A stretch of DNA of 64,000 nucleotides from Pseudomonas khavaziana (GCF_019145205.1 NZ_JAHSTT010000002.1:124001-188000), one strand, 5' to 3'. Shown: positions 48,894 to 58,582, counted from the first letter of the stretch. Notes: generated by a model from the letters alone, not told the origin. Translations and numbers: made by a program.

Positions 48894-49379
48894 TCAAGGC
48901 GTTTCGTCTTTGATTTCCTGGTAACGCTTTTCCAGCTCCTGGCGAATCTGCCGGCGCTGCTGGGCCTGCACAAAGCGGCGCTTGTCCTCGCTGTTCTGCG
49001 GCTGCAGGGGCGGCACGGCGGCGGGTTTGCGCTGGTCGTCCACGGCCACCATGGTGAAGAAGCAGCTGTTGGTATGGCGCACCGAGCGCTCACGGATATT
49101 TTCGGTCACTACCTTGATGCCCACTTCCATCGAGGTATTGCCGGTGTAGTTGACCGACGCCAGGAAAGTCACCAGTTCACCGACATGGATCGGTTCGCGA
49201 AAAATCACCTGGTCCACCGACAGCGTCACCACGTAACGGCCGGCATAACGGCTGGCGCAGGCGTAGGCCACTTCGTCGAGATACTTGAGCAGGGTGCCGC
49301 CGTGGACATTGCCTGAGAAGTTGGCCATGTCAGGGGTCATCAATACCGTCATCGACAGCTGGGCGTTTCCGGGTTCCAT
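48894..49379 (-). CDS. Acyl-CoA thioesterase (hotdog fold, YciA/BACH-like)
   Basis: Hydrolyses acyl-CoA esters. A hotdog domain is evident: 'MTPDMANFSGNVHGGTLLKYLDEVAYACASRYAGRYVVTLSVDQVIFREPIHVGELV', with the catalytic Asn/Asp region 'GNVHGG...LDEVA'. A charged C-terminal helix follows ('RRFVQAQQRRQIRQELEKRYQEI'). 161 aa from the ATG at 49379; an ATG at 49403 would add eight residues. Confidence 0.9.
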   Translation of the reverse strand: MEPGNAQLSMTVLMTPDMANFSGNVHGGTLLKYLDEVAYACASRYAGRYVVTLSVDQVIFREPIHVGELVTFLASVNYTGNTSMEVGIKVVTENIRERSVRHTNSCFFTMVAVDDQRKPAAVPPLQPQNSEDKRRFVQAQQRRQIRQELEKRYQEIKDETP

Positions 49380-49674
49380 AGCACACTCACGGGTTGTAGG
49401 CATTGGTTGGGGGGCGGGCACCTCTGCGGGTGCTGGAGTCTTTGCTGCGCCATCCCTAACGGGACGCCAGTGGGCGGCTTGCCGTCACGCGCGCGGCGAT
49501 CTGTTTCCATATATTGCACCGGCTTTTCAGCAGAAGTCGCGGTGTTAACCTTCAAAAGCCCATCTCAGGGCTTTTCTTACGTTCAAGGCAGACTTTTCCT
49601 TCCGCTCTTTGCGACCCTACAAAGACGCGGCCGGAAGTGGGAAAAGCGCCGGTACCCTCAAGGAGCCCCTCGCC
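49380..49674. other. Intergenic region upstream of the CPA2 antiporter gene
   Basis: About 295 bp between divergent genes. I see no gene here: the overlapping plus-strand readings lack a start with a ribosome site. It must contain promoters for both neighbours but no clear element stands out. Confidence 0.5.
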
Positions 49675-51432
49675 ATGCACGCCATCAGCTTTATCCAGGA
49701 CCTGGCCGTGATCATGCTGGTAGCAGGGGTCGTTACCATCCTGTTTCATCGCCTCAAGCAGCCGGTGGTGCTGGGCTACATCGTCGCCGGCTTCATTATC
49801 GGCCCCCATACCCCGCCGTTTGGCCTGATCCACGACGAAGACACCATCAAGACCCTGGCCGAGCTGGGGGTGATCTTCCTGATGTTCTGCCTGGGCCTGG
49901 AGTTCAGCCTGCGCAAGCTGTTCAAGGTGGGGGCCACGGCGTTTATCGCGGCGTTCCTTGAGATCGTTCTGATGATCTGGATCGGCTACGAGATCGGCCG
50001 CTGGTTCGATTGGAGCACCATGGACTCGCTGTTTCTCGGCGCGATCCTGGCGATCTCCTCGACCACCATCATCGTCAAGGCCCTCAATGACCTGAAGATG
50101 AAAGACCAGCGTTTCGCCCAGCTGATTTTTGGCGTGCTGATCGTCGAGGACATCCTGGGTATCGGCATCATTGCCTTGCTGTCGAGCATCGCCGTCAGTG
50201 GCACGGTCAGCTCCGGCGAGGTGTTTTCCACGGTCGGCAAGCTGTCCTTGTTCATGATCGTCGCGCTGGTGATCGGCATTTTGCTGGTGCCACGCCTGCT
50301 GGCTTACGTAGCCAAGTTTGAAAGCAACGAGATGCTGCTGATCACCGTATTGGGCCTGTGCTTCGGTTTTTGCCTGTTGGTGGTGAAGTTGGAATACAGC
50401 ATGGTGCTCGGGGCCTTTCTGATTGGCGCGATCATGGCTGAATCCCGTCAATTGATTAAGATCGAGCGCCTGATCGAACCGGTTCGCGACATGTTCAGTG
50501 CAATCTTCTTTGTCGCCATTGGCTTGATGATCGACCCGCACATCCTGCTGCAATATGCCTGGCCGATTGCGGTGATCACCGTGGCGGTGGTGCTGGGCAA
50601 GATGCTGTCTTGCGGCCTGGGAGCGTTTATCGCCGGCAATGATGGCCGTACTTCGCTGCGGGTCGGCATGGGGCTGTCACAGATTGGCGAGTTTTCTTTC
50701 ATCATTGCCGCATTGGGGATGACCCTGCAGGTCACCAGCGACTTCCTGTATCCGGTGGCGGTGGCTGTTTCGGCGATTACCACGCTGCTGACCCCCTACC
50801 TGATTCGCGGTGCCGACCCGTTGTCATTGAAGATTGCAGCGGTGATGCCCAAGCGTATGAGCCGGGTCTTCGGCATGTATGGGGAGTGGCTGCGCAGCAT
50901 TCAGCCTCAGGGCGAGGGCGCGATGCTGGCCTCGATGATTCGCAAGATCATCCTGCAAGTCGGGGTCAACCTGGCACTGGTGATCGCGATCTTCTTCGCC
51001 GGTAGTTATTTCGCCGCACGCATCGGCGGGTACCTGGAGGGATGGATCAGTGATCCGAGCTGGCAGAAGGCATTGATCTGGGGTGGGGCACTGCTGTTAT
51101 CGCTGCCTTTCCTGATTGCGGCGTATCGCAAGCTCAAGGCGCTGTCGATGTTGTTGGCAGAGATGAGTGTGAAGCCGGAGATGGCCGGGCGGCATACCCA
51201 GCGCGTGCGGCGGGTGATTGCAGAGCTGATCCCCATCTTGTCGCTGCTGGTGATCTTCCTGCTATTGGCAGCCTTGTCGGCCAGCATTCTGCCGACCAAC
51301 AAGTTGCTGGTGTTGATCGCCGTGGTCACGGCGGCGGTGGCGGCGGTGCTCTGGCGCTGGTTTATCCGTGTGCATACGCGGATGCAGGTGGCTTTGTTGG
51401 AAACGTTGGATAACCACAAGGATAAGCATTAG
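49675..51432 (+). CDS. CPA2-family monovalent cation:proton antiporter (KefB/YbaL-like)
   Basis: 585-aa inner-membrane exchanger. The Na/H-exchanger domain has twelve or so helices, with 'VVLGYIVAGFIIGPHTP', 'GVIFLMFCLGLEFSLRKL', 'FGVLIVEDILGIGIIALL' (acidic transport site) and 'GMGLSQIGEFSFIIAALG'. After it come two more long hydrophobic segments and a basic tail. No TrkA-N or TrkA-C domain is seen, unlike KefB/KefC. The ATG at 49675 is preceded by AGGAG. Confidence 0.92.
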   Translation: MHAISFIQDLAVIMLVAGVVTILFHRLKQPVVLGYIVAGFIIGPHTPPFGLIHDEDTIKTLAELGVIFLMFCLGLEFSLRKLFKVGATAFIAAFLEIVLMIWIGYEIGRWFDWSTMDSLFLGAILAISSTTIIVKALNDLKMKDQRFAQLIFGVLIVEDILGIGIIALLSSIAVSGTVSSGEVFSTVGKLSLFMIVALVIGILLVPRLLAYVAKFESNEMLLITVLGLCFGFCLLVVKLEYSMVLGAFLIGAIMAESRQLIKIERLIEPVRDMFSAIFFVAIGLMIDPHILLQYAWPIAVITVAVVLGKMLSCGLGAFIAGNDGRTSLRVGMGLSQIGEFSFIIAALGMTLQVTSDFLYPVAVAVSAITTLLTPYLIRGADPLSLKIAAVMPKRMSRVFGMYGEWLRSIQPQGEGAMLASMIRKIILQVGVNLALVIAIFFAGSYFAARIGGYLEGWISDPSWQKALIWGGALLLSLPFLIAAYRKLKALSMLLAEMSVKPEMAGRHTQRVRRVIAELIPILSLLVIFLLLAALSASILPTNKLLVLIAVVTAAVAAVLWRWFIRVHTRMQVALLETLDNHKDKH

Positions 51433-51526
51433 GACCGAGCTTGCTCGCGAAGATCGTTAACGATAATGCGGGAAACCTGACACCCATAGGCGCCCTCAGG
51501 TTTCTCGCGAGCAAGTTCGACTCCTG
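51432..51526. repeat. Degenerate REPIN, family B
   Basis: The left arm ACCGAGCTTGCTCGCGAA and right arm TTCTCGCGAGCAAGTTCG with central 'GTTAACGATAA' resemble the intact unit at 53138-53236 but carry several changes. It separates the antiporter gene and the SMI1/KNR4 gene. Confidence 0.75.
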
Positions 51527-51534
51527 CAAAGGCC

Positions 51535-51942
51535 TCAGCTTTCCAGCCAGACGTCCCGCGCCCAGTGCCACACCGATTCCCAGGTTTCTTCGGTAACGAG
51601 TTCTTCTTCGCCGGACCACAGCACCACGGTGCCGTCTTCTTCGACGAGATAGTAGTCATCGCCGTCCTGGCAGATCGGGATCATGCTGCGGTCGACGCCG
51701 GCATCCCAGGCGTTGGCGGCAACGTCCGGCAGGTAGGTATGGGATTGTGGGTCGGTGACGGTCACCGGCTCCAGGCTGCCGTACACCACGTCACTGACGG
51801 TCAGCAGGAATTCGCGAAAGACAAACGGGATGTCGATGAACAGTTGTTCTTCGATCTCAACCAGTTGGTCTTCGTCAGGCAGCTCCAAGGGAACCGGGAC
51901 CGGTTCGTTGGCTTCACGCAATTGTTCGATGATTTCTTCCAC
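51535..51942 (-). CDS. SMI1/KNR4 family protein
   Basis: 135-aa acidic soluble protein of the SMI1/KNR4 (SUKH) fold. 'EDQLVEIEEQLFIDIPFVFREFLLTVSDVVYGSLEPVTVTDP' is the family core, with later 'MIPICQDGDDYYLVEEDGTVVLW'. SUKH proteins often act as immunity proteins to contact-dependent toxins, but no toxin gene is adjacent, so a housekeeping or orphan role is equally possible. Confidence 0.9.
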   Translation of the reverse strand: MEEIIEQLREANEPVPVPLELPDEDQLVEIEEQLFIDIPFVFREFLLTVSDVVYGSLEPVTVTDPQSHTYLPDVAANAWDAGVDRSMIPICQDGDDYYLVEEDGTVVLWSGEEELVTEETWESVWHWARDVWLES

Positions 51943-52023
51943 GGCCGGGATCCTCTTGCTAGATGGCGCGGTTTATAGGGGCGTTTTATACAGTAGCTCG
52001 CTATAAGTGCAACCGTGAAATAG

Positions 52024-52051
52024 AAAACCCCGGACATGTCCGGGGTTTTTG
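52024..52051 (-). terminator. Terminator after the Tim44-like gene
   Basis: AACCCCGGAC (52026-52035) and GTCCGGGGTT (52038-52047) form a strong stem with A residues on one side and T residues on the other, so it can work in either direction. It lies just beyond the stop of the minus-strand Tim44-like gene. Confidence 0.85.
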
Positions 52052-52077
52052 TTACCGCTTGCTCAAACGTGCAGGTT

Positions 52078-52947
52078 TCAGCCGTTCTGGCGGATACCCG
52101 CTACCAGCCATGGCTGGTCCTCGCCCTGGGCACGTTCCATGTTCCAGCTTTCGCTGAACACTTCGCCCTGGTCGAAACGCGAAGTCTTCGACACGCCGCT
52201 GAAGGTCAGGGTGGCGATGGTCTTGTCGGCGCGATCATCCACACCGTCCAGTTGTACGCGCAGGTCGTCGATGTAGGTCGACTGGAATGCGTCGCCGATT
52301 TCGGCGCGTTCGCGCTTGAGGAACTCCAGCAATTGCGGGGTCACGAACTCGGAGATCTTGTCCATTTCGTTAGCGTCCCAGTGTTGTTGCAGGGACTGGA
52401 AGTGGCTGCGGGCCGCTTCGACGAAACGCTCTTCGTTGAACCAGGCCGGTGCGTTGATCACCGGACGGGCAGCGGCAGGTGCTGCCGAACCACCGAAGAT
52501 CGAACCCATGGCAGGCTTCTGCTCGAATACTTCACGCTGCATGGGTGCGCCGGCTGGAGCCAGGTGCTCCTGCTGCTTGCGACGACGGGCGGCGATAAAG
52601 CGGAAGATCACGAAGGCAATGACGGCCAGGATCAGAATGTCGAAGATCTGCATGCCTTCAAAGCCGCCGCCCATGAACATGGAGGCGAGCAGGCCACCGG
52701 CAGCGATACCGGCCAAGGGGCCCAGCCAGCGCGAAGCACCGCCGGCCTTGGCAGCAGCGCCAGCGGCACCGGCTGCGCCCGCAGTGGCGGCTGCACCGCC
52801 GGCACCGGCGGTTGGAGCCATCTGGCTGGTTTGGTGAGTCGGCGCCGCGCCTGAGCTTTTGCCGCCACCGAAGCGTTTGGCGTTGGCGTCGAGACTCATC
52901 GTCAAGCCGATGCACAACGCCATGGCGATGCTAAGAAAACGTTTCAT
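52078..52947 (-). CDS. Tim44-like domain membrane protein
   Basis: 289-aa protein. A signal peptide or anchor ('RFLSIAMALCIGLTMSLDANA') is followed by a Gly/Ala-rich low-complexity stretch (about 32-75). Two hydrophobic segments come next ('WLGPLAGIAAGGLLASMF', 'IFDILILAVIAFVIFRFI'). The C-terminal Tim44/MBA1-like domain (about 165-289) includes 'WFNEERFVEAARSHFQSLQQHWDANEMDKISEFVTPQLLEFLKRE'. The function in bacteria is not established. The ATG at 52947 is chosen as it gives a normal signal peptide. Confidence 0.88.
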   Translation of the reverse strand: MKRFLSIAMALCIGLTMSLDANAKRFGGGKSSGAAPTHQTSQMAPTAGAGGAAATAGAAGAAGAAAKAGGASRWLGPLAGIAAGGLLASMFMGGGFEGMQIFDILILAVIAFVIFRFIAARRRKQQEHLAPAGAPMQREVFEQKPAMGSIFGGSAAPAAARPVINAPAWFNEERFVEAARSHFQSLQQHWDANEMDKISEFVTPQLLEFLKRERAEIGDAFQSTYIDDLRVQLDGVDDRADKTIATLTFSGVSKTSRFDQGEVFSESWNMERAQGEDQPWLVAGIRQNG

Positions 52948-53245
52948 ATAGGGAATTCCCATTTGTGGATTGCACGCGCGCCATGTTGCACAGGTGTCGT
53001 GACAGTGGCTAGCGGCATAATGTTTCGGGCTTTTGCGTAAACCGAATCCGAATGGTCTGTAGGACGTATTACAGATATTGGCCCGCGCTTGTTAAAAACA
53101 AGAGCGGGCCCGTAACCTTCATGTTGAGCAGCTCTCAGTAGGAGCGAGCTTGCTCGCGAAAACGTCAACGATAACGCGGGCATTCTGGATGAACGCGTTG
53201 TCTGGACGTTCTTCGCGAGCAAGCTCGCTCCTACAGGGGAGGGTG
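52948..53245. other. Intergenic region with hairpin and REPIN between Tim44-like gene and uvrD
   Basis: About 300 bp without a gene. It contains a long hairpin (GGCCCGC 53080-53086 paired with GCGGGCC 53104-53110, extended by CTTGTT/AACAAG) and the family-B REPIN. The Tim44-like promoter should lie near its left end. Confidence 0.6.
53138..53236. repeat. REPIN, family B (intact)
   Basis: Arms GTAGGAGCGAGCTTGCTCGC and GCGAGCAAGCTCGCTCCTAC enclose a centre with AACGTCAACGATAACGCG. This is the intact counterpart of the IS-interrupted unit at 19713-21058. Confidence 0.88.
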
Positions 53246-55429
53246 TCAGACCGCTTCGAGCTTCGCGTAGCCCATCATCAGCCACTTGCTGCCTTCGGCG
53301 AAGTTCACCTGCACCCGCGCCTGGGCACCGGCGCCTTCGAAGTTGAGGATCACGCCCTCGCCGAAGATCGCATGCCTGACCTGCTGGCCCAGGCTGAACG
53401 GGGTTTCCGGAATTTCGGAACCGGCGAACATGGTGCTGGAATTTTGCTGCTGTCCACCGCCGAACGGGCGGCTGACGCTGTTGGAAAGGCGCACTTCCTG
53501 GATCAGCCCTTTCGGCACTTCACGTACAAAGCGCGACACCTTATTGTAGGTTTCGCTGCCGTACAGGCGTCGGGTCTCGGCATAGGTCATCACCAGGTTC
53601 TGCATCGCCCGGGTAATGCCCACATAGGCCAGGCGGCGTTCTTCCTCGAGGCGGCCGGGTTCTTCCAGGCTCATCTTGTGGGGGAACAGGCCTTCTTCCA
53701 TGCCCACCAGGAATACGTAGGGGAATTCCAGGCCCTTGGCGCTGTGCAAGGTCATCAGCTGGATGCTGTCTTCGTGCTCATCGGCCTGGGTGTCGCCGGC
53801 TTCCAGCGACGCGTGGCCCAGGAAAGCGGCGAGCGGCGTCAGCTCTTCGTCGTCCTCGGTATTTTCGAAGGCGCGGGCGGCACTGACCAGTTCCTCAAGG
53901 TTTTCCACCCGGGCCTGGCCTTTCTCGCCTTTTTCCGCTTCGTGATAGGCGATCAGCCCGGACTGCTCGATCACGGTCTGGGTCATCAGGTGCAGGGGCA
54001 TTTCTGCGCACTTGGCGGCCAGGTTCTCGATCAGCTCGACAAACACACCCAGCGCCCCGGCGGCGCGGCCGGTCAGGCCTTTGTTGGCGATCAGCAAACG
54101 CATGGCTTCCCACATCGACACATCGGCATGGCGCGCATGGTCGCGGATCGCTTCGACGGTTTTCTCGCCGATGCCACGGGCCGGGATGTTGATCACACGT
54201 TCCAGGGCTGCATCGTTGCCACGGCCTTCCAGCAAGCGCAGGTAGGCCATGGCGTTCTTGATTTCCGCCCGTTCAAAGAAGCGCTGGCCGCCATAGATAC
54301 GGTAGGGGATGCGTTCGCGCAGCAAGGCTTCTTCCAGTACCCGTGACTGGGCGTTGGAGCGGTACAGAATCGCGATATCGCTGCGCGCCAGGCCGGTTTT
54401 CAGCGCGCTTTCGATGGTTTCCACCACGTAGCGCGCTTCATCGTGCTCGTTGAACGCCGCGTACAGGTTGATCGCCTCGCCTTCGCCGCCGTCGGTCCAC
54501 AGCTCTTTGCCCAGGCGCCCGGTGTTGTTGGCGATCAAGGCATTGGCAGCCTTGAGGATCCCGGCAGTGGAGCGGTAGTTCTGCTCCAGGCGAATGGTCA
54601 CCGCGTCCGGGAAATCTTCGGAATACTGGTAGATGTTCTCGATTTTCGCGCCGCGCCAGCCGTAGATCGACTGGTCGTCATCGCCCACCACCATCAGGCT
54701 GTCGCCGCCCTTGGCCAGCAGGCGCAACCAGGCGTACTGCACGGCGTTGGTGTCTTGGAACTCATCCACCAGGATGTGGCGAAAGCGTTTCTGGTAATGG
54801 GCCAGCAAACCGGGGTTGTCGCGCCACAGGTCGAGGGCGCGCAGTAACAGTTCGGAGAAGTCGATCACGCCGGCGCGCAGGCACGCCGCCTCGTAGGCTT
54901 CATAAATGCTGCGCATGGTGGCCAGGAACAAATCGCCGCTGGCCTGGATATGCTGCGGGCGCAGGCCCTCGTCCTTCTGGCCATTGATAAACCATTGGGC
55001 CTGGCGCGCCGGCCAACGTTGTTCGTCGAGGCCCAGTTCGCGGATCACGCGCTTGACCAGGCGTTGCTGGTCGTCGCTGTCGAGAATCTGGAAGGTCTGG
55101 CTCAGCCCCGCTTCCTGCCAATGCGCCCGCAACAGGCGGTGTGCCAGGCCGTGGAAGGTGCCCACCCACATGCCGGCCGGGCTGATGCCCATCAACTGCT
55201 CGATGCGATGGCGCATCTCGGCAGCGGCCTTGTTGGTGAAGGTCACCGACAGGATGGAATGCGGGGACGCGTTTTCGACCTGGATCAACCAGGCGATACG
55301 GTGCACCAGCACTCGGGTTTTACCGGAGCCAGCACCGGCCAGGACCAACTGACGGCCAACGGGGGCCGCTACGGCCTGGCGTTGGGCATCGTTGAGGGAG
55401 TTCAGCAAAAGAGAGAGATCATCGCGCAT
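53246..55429 (-). CDS. uvrD: DNA helicase II UvrD
   Basis: Superfamily 1A 3'-5' helicase for nucleotide excision and mismatch repair. Walker A 'AGAGSGKT' is at 31-38. Also seen are 'TFTNKAAAEMRHRI' (motif Ia), 'VDEFQDTNAVQYAWLRLLA' (motif II), 'VGDDDQSIYGWRGA' (motif III), 'LMTLHSAKGLEFPYVFLVG' (motif V) and 'VGITRAMQNLVMTYAETR' (motif VI). The C-terminal UvrD/PcrA tail ends in a Tudor-like 'GQQVRHAIFGEGVILNFEG' domain. 727 aa, full length. Confidence 0.97.
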   Translation of the reverse strand: MRDDLSLLLNSLNDAQRQAVAAPVGRQLVLAGAGSGKTRVLVHRIAWLIQVENASPHSILSVTFTNKAAAEMRHRIEQLMGISPAGMWVGTFHGLAHRLLRAHWQEAGLSQTFQILDSDDQQRLVKRVIRELGLDEQRWPARQAQWFINGQKDEGLRPQHIQASGDLFLATMRSIYEAYEAACLRAGVIDFSELLLRALDLWRDNPGLLAHYQKRFRHILVDEFQDTNAVQYAWLRLLAKGGDSLMVVGDDDQSIYGWRGAKIENIYQYSEDFPDAVTIRLEQNYRSTAGILKAANALIANNTGRLGKELWTDGGEGEAINLYAAFNEHDEARYVVETIESALKTGLARSDIAILYRSNAQSRVLEEALLRERIPYRIYGGQRFFERAEIKNAMAYLRLLEGRGNDAALERVINIPARGIGEKTVEAIRDHARHADVSMWEAMRLLIANKGLTGRAAGALGVFVELIENLAAKCAEMPLHLMTQTVIEQSGLIAYHEAEKGEKGQARVENLEELVSAARAFENTEDDEELTPLAAFLGHASLEAGDTQADEHEDSIQLMTLHSAKGLEFPYVFLVGMEEGLFPHKMSLEEPGRLEEERRLAYVGITRAMQNLVMTYAETRRLYGSETYNKVSRFVREVPKGLIQEVRLSNSVSRPFGGGQQQNSSTMFAGSEIPETPFSLGQQVRHAIFGEGVILNFEGAGAQARVQVNFAEGSKWLMMGYAKLEAV

Positions 55430-55708
55430 CGACGCATTCTATGGGCCTAAGGGGGCTCGGGCAAATCCCAATGCCAGATGGTCGACGCAAAACATCCCGC
55501 ACACTACCGCGCGGGCAAACATTGCGCCGTGAGGGATGACCGGTTGGTCATCGGCCGCAGCCCGCGCCGCGTCTCGCTCAAGCCGTCTGGGCCAAAGGTT
55601 TGCGGCCGATCCTGGCGGGGTTTTTATGACCTGGAGCAGTTTGGTGCAGGCGCCTGCTTGTGTATGCTCCGTCGACGTTTCGGGCTCACCATTATAAGAA
55701 CACCGCCT
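55430..55708. other. Divergent promoter region between uvrD and the GGDEF/EAL gene
   Basis: About 280 bp without a supported gene. In-frame readthrough upstream of the GGDEF/EAL gene exists (from 55478) but the sequence is of unlike composition and lacks a ribosome site. I see no clear promoter element or structured RNA. Confidence 0.5.
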
Positions 55709-58582
55709 ATGACCCTTAGCACCGACCTGTTCGGCCCCTCGGCGGCGCCAGCGCAGGTCATCCGTAAACACTATGCAACCCAAATGGCGGTCGAGCGTAC
55801 GCGCCTGTTATATCAGGGCTCATTGCTGCCGACGCTGCTGATGCTGGTCAATGGCTTGGTCTGCGCCTGGTTGCTTTGGAACCCCGAGCAATACCTGTTC
55901 GACAGCATTTGGCTGCTCTGGCTACTGGCCCTGGTGGCGATGCGTGTGATTCAGGTGGCGGCCTTTGATTCGGCGATGCCCAGCCGCCAGGCCCAGCCGG
56001 TGTGGCGGCGTATGTTCATGCTCGGTTCGGCGGTCAGTGGCTTGACCCTGTCCGTCGCGGCCATCGCCCTGGTACCTGCCGACAGCTTCATGCATCAGGC
56101 CTGGGTGTTTGGCCTGATCGGCGCCGCTTCATTGTCGGCCAGCGTGGCCTATGCCGTGAGCCTGTGGGCCTTCCTGTCGTTTGTCTTGCCGTGCCTGGTG
56201 CCGGCCATCGTCTATCTGTTCTGGAATGGCACGGCCCAGCAGCAGGGCTGGGGTGTGCTCGGCCTGATCCTGCTGGCGTCCCTGAGCCTGGTGGCCTGGC
56301 AGGTCAACCGGCTGATCCAGCGCGGGCTGTTGCGACGTTTCCAGAACCAGGCCCTGATCGAGCATTTGCAACAGTCTCAGCAGCGCAGCGAGCAGTTGAA
56401 CCTGGAGCTGGTGCGTGAAGTCGAGCAGCGCCGCCAGGTTGAACAGGACTTGCGCGACGCCCAGATCGGCCTCCAAGACGGTATGGCGCGACGCAGCCAG
56501 GAGCTGGATGCCGCCAGCCTTGCCCTGAATAAAAGCGAAGCGCGCCTGGCCATGGCCCTGCAAGCCAGCGAACTGGGCCTGTGGGATTGGAACCTGCAAA
56601 CCGACGAAGTCCACCACACCCAACTCAAGGAGCTGTTCGGCCTGGAGCCCGAGTACGTCACGGCGATGCTCAGCCACCTCAAGCCGCGCCTGCACCCCGA
56701 CGACCTGCCGCTGCTCAAGCGTGCGCTGGTGGAGCATCTCAAAGGCCGTAGCGAGGACTATCAGGTGGAGTACCGGGTGCGCCATGGTGACGGGCATTGG
56801 GTGTGGATCCAGGACCGTGGCCGTGCGGTAGAGCGTGCGCCCAACGGCCGCGTGACCCGCATGCTCGGCACGCGCCGCGACATCAGCGCCAGTAAGGCGC
56901 TGGAAGAACAGCAACGGCTCGCCTCGACGGTGTTCGAGGCGGCCAGCGAAGGCATCGTGATCCTCGATCCCGAGTACGCGCTGATCGCGGTGAACCAGGC
57001 ATTCAGCCGTGTCACCGGTTTTGACATCGACGACATGCTTGGCCGCAATGTGGTGGAACTGCCCAGCAGCCGCGATGCGCGACGCCACTTCCCGGTGATC
57101 CGCCAGGCGCTGCTCAGCCACGGTACCTGGCAGGGCGAGTTGGTGGAAACGCGCAAGAACGGTGAGCTCTACCCGCAGTGGCTGCAATTGAACGTAGTGC
57201 GCGATGTTCGAGGAAACGTCAGTCATATCGTGGGTTTTTTCGCCGATCTGTCGGCGCGGCGCGAATCCGAGGAGCGTATGCGCTACCTCACTCACTACGA
57301 TGAACTGACCGGCCTGGCCAACCGCTCGCTGTTTCGCGAACGTCTGCGCGAGGCCCATCAGCGTGTGCGTCAGGGCGGGCGCAGCCTGGCGCTGCTGCAT
57401 ATCAACCTGGACCGCTTCAAGTTGCTCAATGACAGCTTGGGCCATGAAGTGGCCGACCAGTTATTGCAGAAAATGGCCCGGCGTTTGATCAACGCGTTGC
57501 CTGAAGCCGACACCATTGCGCGCCTGTCCGGTGACGAGTTTGCCGTGCTCTTCGACGCCTACGGCAACCTGTCGAGCCTGGCACGGGTGGCGACGCGGCT
57601 GCTGGCAAAACTGCGTGTACCGGTCACAGTGGAAGGGCATGAGCTGGTGGTCAGCGCCTCAATGGGGGTTAGTCTGCTGCCGGATAATGCGCGGGAAATT
57701 TCTGCGCTGGTCAGCCAATCGAATATGGCCATGCAGCATGCCAAGCACTTGGGCGGGAATAATTTCCAGTTTTACACCGACAGTCTGCAAGCCAGCACCC
57801 TGGAGCGTTTGCAGCTGGAAAACCACCTGCGTAAAGCCATCGAGGAGCGTCATCTGAGTGTGTTCTACCAGCCTAAACTGTGCCTGGCCACCGGCAAGCT
57901 GAATGCCGCCGAGGCGCTGATCCGCTGGGAGCATCCGCAATGGGGCATGGTGCCGCCCGGGGACTTTATCGGCCTGGCCGAAGAAACCGGCTTGATCGTG
58001 CCGTTGGGCGAGTTCGTGCTGCGCCAGGCGTGTTGGCAGGCTTGCGAGTGGCAGCGGCAGGGGCTCGCGCCGATTCGGGTATCAGTCAACTTGTCGGTGC
58101 ATCAGTTGCGCCAGGGCAAGCTGGTCAGCCTGGTGCGTCAGGTCCTGGAAGAAACCGGCCTGGACCCGCAATACCTGGAGCTGGAATTGACTGAAAGCCA
58201 GTTGCTCGACAGCGTTGAACACATCATCGCCACCTTCCAGCAGTTGCGCGACCTGGGGGTGAAACTGGCCATCGATGACTTTGGCACAGGTTATTCCTCC
58301 CTGAGCTACCTCAAGCGCATTCCGGTGGACTACGTGAAGATCGACCAGACCTTTATCCGCGGCCTTGGCCAGGGACGTGAGGATGCGGCGATCACCCGTG
58401 CAATCATCGCCATGGCCCATGGGTTGGCGCTCAAGGTCGTGGCCGAAGGCGTGGAAGATCAGCAGCAGCTGGAGTTTCTGCGCGGTGAGCAGTGCGACGA
58501 AGTGCAAGGTTATTTGATCAGCCAGCCGATGCCGGCCGGAGGGTTGGCGGATTTGTTACGCAAAAATGCAGATTTTTCTTAA
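55709..58582 (+). CDS. Membrane GGDEF/EAL protein with two PAS domains (cyclic-di-GMP turnover)
   Basis: 957 aa from the ATG at 55709. The N-terminal sensor has about six membrane helices (30-205), then a coiled coil (about 215-290) and two PAS/PAC modules (about 290-410 and 415-530). The diguanylate cyclase domain has 'LTHYDELTGLANRSLF' and the active-site loop 'RLSGDEFAVLF', SGDEF rather than GGDEF. The EAL domain keeps 'AAEALIRWEHP', 'VNLSVHQL', 'LELTESQ', 'AIDDFGTGYSSL', 'VKIDQTFI' and 'VVAEGVED', so phosphodiesterase activity is likely. It could be bifunctional. It is divergent from uvrD, as in other pseudomonads. Confidence 0.92.
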   Translation: MTLSTDLFGPSAAPAQVIRKHYATQMAVERTRLLYQGSLLPTLLMLVNGLVCAWLLWNPEQYLFDSIWLLWLLALVAMRVIQVAAFDSAMPSRQAQPVWRRMFMLGSAVSGLTLSVAAIALVPADSFMHQAWVFGLIGAASLSASVAYAVSLWAFLSFVLPCLVPAIVYLFWNGTAQQQGWGVLGLILLASLSLVAWQVNRLIQRGLLRRFQNQALIEHLQQSQQRSEQLNLELVREVEQRRQVEQDLRDAQIGLQDGMARRSQELDAASLALNKSEARLAMALQASELGLWDWNLQTDEVHHTQLKELFGLEPEYVTAMLSHLKPRLHPDDLPLLKRALVEHLKGRSEDYQVEYRVRHGDGHWVWIQDRGRAVERAPNGRVTRMLGTRRDISASKALEEQQRLASTVFEAASEGIVILDPEYALIAVNQAFSRVTGFDIDDMLGRNVVELPSSRDARRHFPVIRQALLSHGTWQGELVETRKNGELYPQWLQLNVVRDVRGNVSHIVGFFADLSARRESEERMRYLTHYDELTGLANRSLFRERLREAHQRVRQGGRSLALLHINLDRFKLLNDSLGHEVADQLLQKMARRLINALPEADTIARLSGDEFAVLFDAYGNLSSLARVATRLLAKLRVPVTVEGHELVVSASMGVSLLPDNAREISALVSQSNMAMQHAKHLGGNNFQFYTDSLQASTLERLQLENHLRKAIEERHLSVFYQPKLCLATGKLNAAEALIRWEHPQWGMVPPGDFIGLAEETGLIVPLGEFVLRQACWQACEWQRQGLAPIRVSVNLSVHQLRQGKLVSLVRQVLEETGLDPQYLELELTESQLLDSVEHIIATFQQLRDLGVKLAIDDFGTGYSSLSYLKRIPVDYVKIDQTFIRGLGQGREDAAITRAIIAMAHGLALKVVAEGVEDQQQLEFLRGEQCDEVQGYLISQPMPAGGLADLLRKNADFS

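Noticed and set aside
53080..53110. Strong hairpin considered as a terminator of uvrD or the Tim44-like gene
   Set aside because: It has no T-tract on either strand and lies at the 5' side of the Tim44-like gene and beyond the uvrD stop by 135 bp, so its role is unclear.
53138..53236. Possible CRISPR repeats or tRNA-like structure
   Set aside because: Only two inverted arms are present, with no regular direct repeats or spacers. It matches a REPIN. No tRNA cloverleaf was seen anywhere in the window.
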